Shown in pieces: positions 24,284-43,500 of a DNA stretch of 64,000 bases (within the stretch, counting starts at the first letter, position 1; the number at the start of each line of letters is the position of its first letter). Both the position numbers and the translations under genes were made by a program. Under the pieces are notes generated by a model. That model was not told the DNA's origin, searched no databases, and saw nothing but the letters and a program-made list of their open reading frames with translations. This stretch comes from Bimastos eiseni (lineage: Eukaryota > Annelida > Clitellata > Crassiclitellata > Lumbricidae), in the NCBI GenBank assembly GCA_959347315.1, contig OY365806.1, positions 34,127,106 to 34,191,105 of the forward strand, written 5' to 3'.

Positions 24284-25739
24284 CCTTCAGATCGTAGCTG
24301 ATTATCCACAATTCTAAGCCGAAATATATTTGAGTATACGAAGAATATAAGAAAATCGGGTTAGGCAAAAACAGAAGAGTCATGTCACATGTAGTAGGCC
24401 TCCTGGAATTGGAGCGGAAGAAGAAGAATACAGGACGCGTCGTAAATACTCGTACGTCCTCCTAAAGTGGATTCATCGAACGACACTAGGCCTATTATAG
24501 GCTACTCGTGTTTTATTTGACGGCAGTGAATGAGAACGAATGTTTGAGTTTGAGAATCCTGCAGAATAACAGAGAAAGCAGTTTAAGTGAACTAATCAGA
24601 AGTAATTGAAAGGAGGCACCGGAGAAGAATCATTACATCGTTGGATTGCCACGGATTCTCCAAAAGAAGAGTACAAAACTGGCGCCATATCAACAGGAAT
24701 TACACGTAGCTGCGTCCATTGACAACTGCTGACGTTAAAGACGATCACGGCAGGTGAAGGAAGATCAAAGAGGAGTTTCTCGATGGTAGCAGACGCACAA
24801 TTCAAGCTCAAATGAGTACAAACAGTTTATGTTGTGACGAGTATGTAATGACGTTTGGTAGCGGTGTCATGAATAGCCTATGGATGTGCGTTAGACTTCT
24901 GTCAAGCAGATTAAGTATTGATGACAATCGGTTCAATACTTATTCCGCTTCTGGCAGAAGGCTCTCGCAGCTGAACTGCAGCAGCAGCAACCAATGCATC
25001 TTCATCACCATCACAACAGATTCCCAACATCCAGAGGCCTAAAGACTTCACTCGTGATATCATGTCTACGTTAGGCGCCAGATACAATTTTACATTTATA
25101 TAGCCCCAAAGCCTTCTACAGGTTCTCTGTACCGATGTTAGTTAACATTAGCTCGCTGCTCACTAACTCATTAACCCTAAAAATGACAAGTTTTGACTAT
25201 GATTCTCAAATTGTGTAGTCTTTAGAGCTTAACCAAGGCCATGCGGGTCATGAAAGCATCCTTGCGGGCCAGACATGACTCGCAGGCCGGCTCTTTGACT
25301 CCTCTGCCACAGATAATCCTGAGCAGCTATACAAGAGACAGGCAAAATGCACCATCGCAAGTTGAGGCGGACCTTTACTGTTACATGTAATAATTATGTA
25401 CGTTAAATAATTAGCCTTTTGTTCTACATATATAACAATAAAACCTCTGCTCATTTCTTTTAAATTGTAGCCAATCAATTGATTTAATTGTAATAATTAT
25501 CCGTGTCAATCACATTGAAACTCATAAGAAAATATAAATTTAATATCATGTGAATGATTTTCATAAAAAAACTTATTGTCCGGTGAATTATTGCTCACGT
25601 AGGCCTATGCATGCACGCATTAATATATTTAGGCCATTGTATGTATGTATGCAATGTATGTATGCAATGTATGTACACAAATACAAACCAATGTATATAA
25701 TATATGCGCGTACGTGTTCAGGCTACTGTGGGCGCAGTA

Positions 25740-25742
<3 letters not shown>
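24284..25742. other. Intergenic, no feature seen
   Basis: No supported gene. The frames at 24596-24811 and 24812-25042 have no recognisable family. Confidence 0.5.
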
Positions 25743-25794
<52 letters not shown>

Positions 25795-25905
25795 ATAATA
25801 ATATAATATAATATAACTTATATATATATATATACTGTATATATATATACAGTATATATATATATATACAGCTCACAGTATATATATATATATATAAGTT
25901 CTATA
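25743..25905. repeat. (TA)n run followed by a long AT palindrome
   Basis: A TA microsatellite (25743-25789) leads into AACTTATATA...ACTGTATATA...ACAGTATATA...ATAAGTT. The outer arms can pair over about 25 bp, with smaller TACTGTATA/TATACAGTA hairpins inside. Confidence 0.85.
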
Positions 25906-27029
25906 CTACGTCAACATTATACGCACGTATACATGCGAAAAACTGTGATACATACAGGGTGGTCAATTAAAGAGTAGGCCTACACCCCTCAGTCTTTTTG
26001 CCAATATATCGGCCAATAGTAGGAATTAATAAATGAAATTTTACAGGCACATATATACCTAATTCATATTTACATATGACTGTCAAAATTAACTAAAATA
26101 TTGGAATCAGATAATCACGAGACCCTTGGGCGGTGGGGTGGCGGAGTCACGATAGCAATTCAAACATAATTTTTATAAAGAATCTTAACATAGTTTTCAA
26201 GGAGGAAATGAAGGCACGACGCAATCTGCCGCTCACGTCATTCGCGTTCTGATTTAACAAAGCTCAGTGATGACTCTTGTATTCTTAAAGTGAGCATTCA
26301 GGGACACGAATTCCATCTTCCATCTTCAAAAATAAAAGTGCAATGGAAGCTTCGCAGGCAGAGATCTCTGCTGCATCTGACGATATGCCTTCCATAAGCA
26401 ATGCAGACCTCCGATGAATATAATAATGGATCGATAATTCGATACATATAGAACCCTCTGTCGGTTATACATGTAATCAGTCTTCTCCCAGATATGTCGC
26501 TGCAGAATATAGGGCCTACGTAGTTGCCCTGACAGGCTTGAAGTTCAGATCACGTGCCCAGAAAGCTATCAACCATGGAAATTAAGTCGTTCGTCAGTGG
26601 GTTATCGATTCGACAAGTGAGATTGCAGATCCCGCACTCTCAAAACTCGAACAGCTAGTAGATCCGAGGTATTGTTAATTTGTGGCCAGTCAATGAACAC
26701 CAGAACCTATGTCATGCACATGCCACAAGAACTGTGACAATATTTGACGACGACACCATTTCTGGGAAAACTGATCAGACCAGAATTAGTCCGTCGTCAC
26801 TCTGTACCATAGAGATTTATCACCTCCTCGACAACTAGCACAGACAACGTGCCCTTAGTAATGCATTAGGTGCTGTGGTGAAAAGAAGGAACATCTCATT
26901 GACGACCAGGGCACGAGTATACATGGTAATAAATTACTCATTCAGCCTCTCCCTTTTTCATATTATATATATAAATTATATATAATGCATAAATATCCTA
27001 TCTAAATATATTCATTCATTCATTCATTT
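25906..27029. other. Intergenic, decayed repeat sequence
   Basis: ACAGGGTGGTCAATTAAAG at 25956 resembles the end of a mariner-like element, but no matching opposite end was found. A weak RT-like reading (RNISLTTRARVY) near 26890-26925 may be an old LINE. No gene is supported. Confidence 0.35.
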
Positions 27030-27345
27030 CGATAATTTATATAGCGCCTCTTCCAGGGAAACTACTCAGAGGTGCTCCCAGCCCAGGCGCGGCCAAAAAG
27101 AAATACCTTTAGCAGCTCACAAAAGGCAGGTAGGTCATTGTAAGTGGGAAGACGGAGGGCAACCGGACGCCCATTCCAGGTGGATGGACCAACCACTGAG
27201 AAAGCTCGACGCAGCATTAGCTACAATCGGGCTCTGGACACCAGAAGCTCGCCTTTAGCAGAAGAACGCAGAGCTCTACGCGAAAGGAGTTCAGACACCG
27301 GACGACACAGTTCAGTCCAGTAGGATGGCGCACAACCAGCGAGAC
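27030..27345 (-). mobile_element. LINE 3'-end fragment
   Basis: On the minus strand it reads as the last part of an RT ORF: RRAFSVVGPSTWNGRPVALR, followed by the AGCGCTCC...GCGCTATATAAATTATC tail and an ATGAATGAATG repeat. The AFSVVGP.WN box recurs in other LINE fragments of this window. Confidence 0.7.
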
Positions 27346-27533
27346 ACCGCCAATCTAGTGTCGCAATATAACACTGCATATACATACTTAATATATACAT
27401 ATATAAATATATAATACATACACATGTTGTATACCACAGTAGTATATACTGTAAAATGTTTTTATTAAGCAAAATTTTGTGCATTTTGCCTTTAAAAATG
27501 TTAAATTTTACTGTTACGGGACACAAAACAATA

Positions 27534-28213
27534 ACCCCTTTAGCGGCAAATAAAATTTTTAAAACCTACCCTTATAAGGTAAGATAATTTTATGTATGCA
27601 TATATATATATATATATATCATATGTATGAATGTATATATGTATGTATATATATATGTGTATATATGTGTATAAATATGTATATATATGCATATATTATG
27701 TATATGTATGTATATATATATGCAATTTATGTGTATGTATGCATGTATATATATGAATGTATGTATATATATGAATGTATGTATATATATGAATGTATGT
27801 ATATATATGAATGTATGTATATATATGAATGTATGTATATATATGAATGCATGTATATATATGAATGTATGTATATATATATGAATGTATGTATATATAT
27901 GAATGTATGTATATATATGAATGTATATATATATGAATGTATGTATATATATGAATGTATGTATATATATGAATGTATGTATATATATGAATGTATGTAT
28001 ATATGTAAGTATATGTATGCATATACGTGTGTATATCTATATGTATGTACATACATATATGTACGTATGTGCGCATGTGTTGGTGCATGCATGCAAGTAT
28101 ATGCTTTGCTGTGCACTGTAATTCATAATATCAATTAGACGATTATAATTGGGTTAGCCGTGTAGAGGTCAATTGTTGAAGACGACTATAATCGAGTTTG
28201 CCGCTAAAGGGGT
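27534..28213. mobile_element. Inverted-repeat-bounded element holding an 18-bp minisatellite
   Basis: The 17-bp word ACCCCTTTAGCGGCAAA at 27534-27550 has an exact inverted copy at 28197-28213. Between them lie AT-rich DNA and the minisatellite. No target duplication is obvious, so transposon identity is an inference. Confidence 0.45.
27740..28003. repeat. 18-bp minisatellite (TATATATATGAATGTATG unit)
   Basis: Around 14 nearly perfect copies, with two units of altered length (near 27880 and 27925). The repeat of 18 bases gives open frames on both strands; none is a gene. Confidence 0.95.
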
Positions 28214-28315
28214 AAATAATTACTGCTTTAATTAATATAATTAATATCTTTTATTATTGTACTTTATTGCAATTGCTGTTTTGAAACAGAGAATACACGT
28301 AAATAGTTGGGATGT

Positions 28316-28545
28316 GCAGAATCTGCTGCATGCCCCACGTCCTTCTCAGGACCAACTGCATGGAACGGTCTTCCCAAACATGAGAAGAATGCATCATCTC
28401 TTGAGACATTCAAATGGCGACTTACGACACAGTTTTCCAACAATCATATGACTGTAATTGACATTTTTTCTTTTTTTCGGCCCCGGCTGTGCTACGACAC
28501 TACTGAAATGCAGAAATTGCTTATTATTATTATTATAAGGAACTG
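28316..28545 (+). mobile_element. LINE 3'-end fragment
   Basis: It reads SFSGPTAWNGLPKHEKNASS and LETFKWRLTTQFSN, the last motif of CR1/L2-type RT ORFs, followed by a degraded 3' end in (TTA)n at 28520-28535. Confidence 0.7.
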
Positions 28546-28880
28546 AAAATCATCTCATCAGCCTAATCACCACTGCAACTGAGATGACAATAGTAAGATC
28601 ATAACAAAAGCTTTGCAATGGCTGGACTGTCCTATGGCGCCATATAAATTGCCACACCATCATCATTATTATTGTAATCATTATCATTGTACTATCATTA
28701 TTATTATCATTGTTATTATATTATTATTAATATATTAATAATATAATAAATAACATAATAAATATTATTATTATCCCTTCTGAACGGTTCAGGTGCTTTA
28801 TAAATACTTAAATACAATACATTACAATGTCATTATAACAAAATTGATTGATTGGCTATCATAATCATCATTATTATAAT

Positions 28881-29345
28881 TAGGGCTGTACCAAATATTA
28901 GTTTTGTATTCACTTCAGAGCCGAATAGTGGGCCAAATAGCTATTTGGTACTAGGCTGAATAGTAGCAGTCCGACCGAATAAGAATAGTGGTCACGTGAC
29001 ATCTGTTTCTGCACAAGTTGCGGCTGCTATTATGCTCTATCGCGTGGACTGAAGTAACTCTCTACTGCCTGGACCACAGTATCGCAGTGTCACCCGTCTC
29101 ATTTCTAAGTTTAATTCAATTAGTTCCATTCCAAGTTTAGACAGACTGGCAGAAGGATGCAAAACTTACATGTAGTTAACTGTTTACATTAAGTCTATGT
29201 GTTAAATTTACTGAACTGAAACTGTTGCTCACATTTGTTGGTAGATCTATTTTGTACACTATTCCACCAACTATTCGTTCGAATACTCGGTCCAATTATT
29301 CGCATTCGGCCTAATAGTGAAAATCACCTGTCTGGTACAGCCCTA
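28881..29345. mobile_element. hAT-like MITE with 13-bp perfect inverted ends
   Basis: The ends are TAGGGCTGTACCA (28881) and TGGTACAGCCCTA (to 29345). The inner flanks also contain inverted copies of GGCCGAATA/TATTCGG-type words. The flanking 8-mers ATTATAAT and ATATTAAT are similar but not identical. It lies just past the 3' end of RECQL. Confidence 0.75.
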
Positions 29346-29455
29346 ATATTAATATTATTATTAAGACAACATTAAAATATCAATTGCTTTGTCTTCAACC
29401 ATCTTTTCCTAACGAACCAACCCAACAGTTCCTAACAGGTGATCTCTTAGTCACT

Positions 29456-38346
<8,891 letters not shown>

Positions 38347-38464
38347 CTGAAGTGATTTTTATTTTCAGTTCTCATTTGCCATTTTGAATTTATAAATTCT
38401 TTGGCACTCTCCAATTTATTTTTAGTCATTTAACCAAGTTACCAAGGGAAATAAACATAATATC

Positions 38465-38700
38465 AGTCAATCAATGAAACTTGATATAGCACCTCTTCAA
38501 GAAATCTACTCATACACGCTTCGATCCAACCACGGTCAAAGAGGACAGATTTAAGAGAAGGGCAGAAAGAAGATGAGGCCATCCTAGATTAAAGCCGGAG
38601 GAAGTCCAGAGGAAGCCAGATCCAAGCGGTAGGGCCCACAAGAGAGTGAGCAAGAATGGAACGCTGAGAAGGCCCTGCACTTCCCTTGCAGCGCTTGCAA
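38465..38700 (-). mobile_element. LINE 3'-end remnant
   Basis: The minus strand reads LVGPTAWIWLPLDFLRL, like the AFSVVGPTAWN.LPL.LR box, and ends in the GAGGTGCTATATCAAGTTTC tail. Confidence 0.55.
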
Positions 38701-38999
38701 GTAAGCTGGTGTCCTGCGCTTAGCTTTCTAGTGCGCATTAGTGAATTGAGGTTTGCGAGTACGATATCAACATTGAAAACCGACGCTGTACAAACAGTTG
38801 CAATGTAATCGAGGAAAAACACAATTCACATGCAAAGCCTATTAGATCAACTTGTCTACATTGTCATAAAATATTCGCTACAATTTCGGTACAGCTCACA
38901 GAAATGAAAAGAATCATGGATTAATGAAAAGAATGGTGCAATCCAGCTTCCAGCCAAACACAATTCTTTTCATAGCTAAGGGGACCGTTCAATAGTCTG

Positions 39000-39645
39000 A
39001 AGGTTGTATAGTCCAAAGGCTCAATAATCCGAAGTTGCGATACTCCGAAGATTAGTGCATGCTCGAGAGTGCCTAGGGTTTGATAGTCCGCCAAAAATCT
39101 TCAGACTAGAAAATTTTATTCCTAATATCGAACCTTCAGACTATCAAACCTTCAGACTATAGAACTTTCAGACTATAGAACTTTCAGACTATTGAACCTT
39201 CGGACTATCATCTCTATTGTATGGCGGCCCTTGCTAGGTCTCGTCCCTGCCTATCTTTGTGATCTCTGTTACTCTATTTTGAGTGTACTGGGTCGCCGCT
39301 CTCTCCGCTCTACTGAGCGAGGCATGCTCATTGTCCCATTTTCCGGTACAACTTCTAAACAGAATCGTGCCTTCTCAGTGGTTGGCCGCTCGCTCTGGAA
39401 TATGCTCCAGTTGGCGTTGCAGTTGTCGCTAAGAGTCCACTCAGACTCATTTTACATTCGTCTTAATCTATTCTTTTTAACCGTGCTGGACTCGGGAGCG
39501 CTCAGTAGTAGTAGTTTGAAGGGGCGCTATATAAATCTCTGTAATCAATTAATGAGTTAATTAAAACCGCAATCTTATCACCTATCGACCGGACACCAAG
39601 CAATCTTCGGACTATCGAACCTTCGGACTATAGACACAGAACCGG
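39000..39645. repeat. TAGTCYGAAGGTTC repeat block, inverted around a LINE fragment
   Basis: The left block (39000-39100) has the word as TAGTCTGAAGG/TAGTCCAAAGG. The right part (39125-39220 and 39600-39632) has the reverse complement (CCTTCAGACTATC, CTTTCAGACTATAGAA) in 17-base steps. A LINE 3' end (39222-39565) splits the right block. Confidence 0.7.
39222..39565 (+). mobile_element. LINE 3'-end fragment
   Basis: Reads PAYLCDLC, GRRSLRS, RAFSVVGRSLWNMLQLAL and the GGGCGCTATATAAATC tail, the end of an RT ORF. Inserted in the TAGTCYGAAGG block. Confidence 0.75.
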
Positions 39646-40289
39646 GCAATGCTGCTAGGTTCATAACCAACTGAGAAGCCCATTAAATAATGAATTACTG
39701 AAGCCACAGCAGAAGATGGATTGAGGCAAGCTACCTCAAGAGTGTTCCAATGGGCGATAATATGACGTTTAAGCACACTTACTCGTCATTTTACTTTCTC
39801 TTGTAAACTACTCGCATAAATTGGTGTTCCAGCGATGCGAATTTCACGAAAAAGTCAGTCGTGTACGAGAACTTCATAAAAAAACTCCACAAAAACCAAC
39901 TGCTTCTGTACGTTAATTTAGTACTAGACCATTTATTAGGCAGACCGGAAAAAGTTTTGGATGAACGCGAAATTCAGTTCGACACGAGCTCAGAGATCGT
40001 TTGCTTTTCCGCAATAGAGCGGTATTTAAAAGAAACTTTGTGTGAAACTAAAATAGTGGGTAATTGACAATGACAAGCAAGTACCAAATAGCCCAAAAAC
40101 TATAAAATTTAATATAATCTCATATATTATATGTAGGTTGTTGTGTTAACTTATGAATATTAAAGACCCGTTGACTTATTAAGTGTGTATCTAGGTCCTT
40201 GGTGTTATACATAGATATATTATTATGTCTATGGTGTTATAGGCCTAATAATCATTATTCCTTAATGGTTCAGTCTGTAAGAGATACAC

Positions 40290-40320
40290 CATGGTAGCGG
40301 CGCCGCAGAACTATCTTCCT
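40290..40320. promoter_or_regulatory. Possible core promoter region of PNKD (and RECQL)
   Basis: A GC-rich palindrome GCGGCGCCGC with ACCATGGT beside it is the only GC-rich spot in this AT-rich gap. It lies 150 bases before the PNKD start codon. No TATA box is seen. Suggestive only. Confidence 0.25.
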
Positions 40321-40461
40321 TATTTCCCATGAGCCAGTGCGATCATGTTTCCTATTGAACGGTGTTTTGGATAGTTTAACGATAAAAGTCAGTTTCGGTT
40401 TATTGCGCTGGTTATGTGACATTATTGAATATTTAGAACAGAGCTTCGAATAAGAACTATA

Positions 40462-40565
40462 ATGCCGACGTTGCCTAATGTTTTGATAGCAGCTAGTGCG
40501 TTTGGTGTGGCGTTTCTTTTATATCGCAAGATGCCGAGAAATGGGAATTTTATTTTCAAAATACT
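40462..40565 (+). CDS. PNKD exon 1: start and membrane anchor
   Basis: MPTLPNVLIAASAFGVAFLL then YRKMPRNGNFIFKI; the donor CT/GTAGGA leaves two bases. The downstream exon supplies the third base and restores LYFLYTK. Found from phase and similarity to LLFRIGYSLYTRT of the human short form. Confidence 0.85.
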
Positions 40566-43500
40566 GTAGGACCAACAATGATTAATTCGCATTGCTATTT
40601 TGTCGTCATCAGTGAACAGCTGATCACATTTGTATAGCGCATAACTAGATGAATATGTGCTTCATATTAATTACCGTTTCTTATTCGGTAGGCAAAACAT
40701 CGAGCGTGCTCTTTCCATCTGCGTCGGATTCGACAAGTGAAACGCTGCCTGAGTGAAAACTACCTTCGTATCCTCGTCCAGGCTCTCGTCATTTCTCGCC
40801 TGGACTATTGCAACTCCATCCTCTCTGGACTTCCTGCATCAACTCTACAGCCCCTATCATCAGTCTTACACTCTGCTGCCCGCCTAATAGAAGGTCTTGC
40901 TCCTTGCGATGACATCACACCATCCATACAACAGCTACACTGGCTCCCCATCCATGTCCGTATTGCCTTCAAGATTTCCCTTCTCATGTACCACATTCAT
41001 AACAGAACCTCCACCTTGTACATGACGTCCATGATTGCGTCATGTGCTGCCTCTACCTGAAGAGGACTCCGTTCATCTACGCGTGGAGACTTTACCATAC
41101 CTCACAATAACAAGAAGTTTGGGAACCATGCATTCTCAGTCGCTGGACCCACAGAATGGACTAGTCTCCCAATTTCAGTCTGTCAAGCCACAACTTTTGC
41201 ACTTTTCAAGACAAAACTGAAGACCTACCTATATTCTCCCTGATCTATGACTAAGAATGCAGCACAGCGCTTTTGTGCACGACTTGTCTTGTCAAAGCGC
41301 TTTATAAATGCCTAGTTGTATTGTATTGTATGCTATAACATGCAAGACATGGCTTTATAAATGGACATAGCCCTAATGAAAAATTATTGAGAATCGTCAA
41401 GGTAACAACATTAACTAGGGTTGACAACCTGAAATGAAGAATTTTGCCTCCACGACAGAGCCATTTTTTTGCAGCATTGGTGTGTAAAGTTGGACTTGTT
41501 ATGCCCCTTACTGCTTCATAGGTTTCAATTAGGAAACTAACATAAAAACGTTCTTTGCAATAAGAAGTTTATGAAATAAACTTCTTAAAATAAACTTCAT
41601 AAACTGTTTATGAAACAGTTTATGTGATATTTCTTCTCATTTATGAGAAATGCTGTTTATTTATTAGGATTAGACTTTTCTATTACACGCTTTCGTGCAA
41701 GATTTGTTTTGTTTTGACGCGTTATAAATGACAGTCTAATAATAATTTTAATAATAGTAATTTAATAAGCAAGGCTTTTAAGAAGTGTGTTGTGAGTATT
41801 CAGTATTTAAGAGTACAGTGCTCAATACCATATTTTAAACAAATATTTCTTAGCACTGTCTTTCAACCCAAAGTTATATTATAATTGCACATGTGTTTAT
41901 GATTTTAATGTGCTTTTCATCCTAAGCTTTATTTCGTTTCAATTCATGCAAGGTGTTCAATTTTGAATATATTATTGGAATCCCAATAATATAATATGAC
42001 TGGCTCCCAGATAGATGGAAAGGCTATTCTGTTTTACTCTTCCTCGAAGACCAACTGCAGCTGACGGGAAGATGGCCTTTAGCCTGATATGTGCATCCAA
42101 AGACATGGCTATTTAGTAAACTTGCCACGAGCATGGAAGATGAATAGTTCATAACCATAGTTACTATGGTTATGACTTACATTTTTCGGTTTGTCTAAGT
42201 TTGTAAATATTAATTTATAAAAATAGAATGTCTGGGACACCTTATATTTAAGTTTATAATGCATGAATTTGCAATCACCATGTTCATTAGGCCTATATTC
42301 AGCTGACATTTCTATTTTCTCTTTTGACCTATTTAAGATATTTTCTATACACTAAGACACCAATCGGCTACCATTACTACCGAAGGGAAGTGAACAAATC
42401 GATCCAGAAATTTGGCAGAATTGGTCATTCGCATGTTGTGCCATTCACTAACAATGGTATGTTTCTAATGTCAAAAGTCAGTCTGCCATTATATTTTGTC
42501 CATAAACATGTGGATTTCGAAATGATAAGCCATGGAGTTGTTTTGTGTTTTGATGCTGTAACATAAATGATTTTTGAACGTGACGATTTGGAGTGGCTCT
42601 GGGGATGGTGGCTTTTTGTGTTGATGCAACAATAGCAAGTAACCTCGTTAGGTTGTCGTGAGCAGCTAACTCTTGAGCGGATGAGCATCAAAAGAATATC
42701 AGTTATCTTGAGCGAACTGGATAGCACATGATTTCTGCCATCTCATCTATGAAGTCCTTCAGTAACAAGTCTGCGGGGTCAGAAGTTGTTGCATACTACT
42801 GCCCATGAAAATTTGCTGTTGCTCTGCACTTCAATCAAGCCAAATATAAATTCTTTCTGCCAGTTTCGACCATTCACACATGTACTGTTTGTTTTTGGCT
42901 CTGCTTGTCTTAAATTTTGAACCTGTCTTTCACAGCATATGTGCAATGCATTTTGGGGAGGGGTTCTTGTAAGGCATTATTTTAGGCATCTTGATACATG
43001 ATACATACTTGATACGTACACATATACACTTCATTATGGATAAAATGCTGTCTTTTATTTTTATTGGCTGTCTTTATGAAGAATGCTAATTCTGTCAATT
43101 TCAGGGTTGACAATAATGCCATTGGTGATGTCGATGGATAATTATGGCTATCTGATCACTGATGAGGTGGAAAACATTTCTGTATTGGTGGATCCTGCTG
43201 ATCCTGAAGCAGTTCAGGTATGATTTCTGCTGTTATTCCTATATTTGTTGTTTTGTTATGGTTATAATTTGCTTCCATAATGGCACTGATGCATTTTGAA
43301 TGTACTGCAGTTTATCATATTTTCTGATTGATATAATTGAACAGTGAAGTTTCCCATTTAACTTAGTTGATGTTGTGATAATTAAGGCGTACTTTAACAG
43401 TGGAACTTTCATTATATATATGTACATGTCTGTGGGTTGAATTTGTATATACATACATTTGTATGCAGATAAAGAGCTTTGTGTGTATATATATATATAT

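Larger units (their letters stand above)
38347..40461. other. Intergenic space between divergent RECQL and PNKD genes
   Basis: It should hold the short first exon of RECQL and both promoters, but I could not place the exon. It contains two LINE remnants and an unusual inverted/direct repeat (39000-39645). The frame 39861-40067 (plus) reads like ordinary protein (VLDEREIQFDTSSEIVCFSA), but I recognise no family and no splice context. Confidence 0.55.

Noticed and set aside
25956..26940. Mariner-like transposon
   Set aside because: Only one ACAGGGTGGTC-type end is seen, with no TA-flanked partner and no transposase motif.
22866..28003. CRISPR-like arrays
   Set aside because: Tandem repeats lack unique spacers and the genome is eukaryotic.
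27596..28138. MYIYEC-type 130-180 codon repeat proteins
   Set aside because: The 18-bp AT-rich minisatellite keeps all frames open; no gene evidence.
40284..40340. Minus-strand ATG in GCTACCATGG as the RECQL start exon
   Set aside because: The GT directly after ATG would join out of frame with the coiled-coil exon (stop after a few codons), and no donor with the required phase is near.
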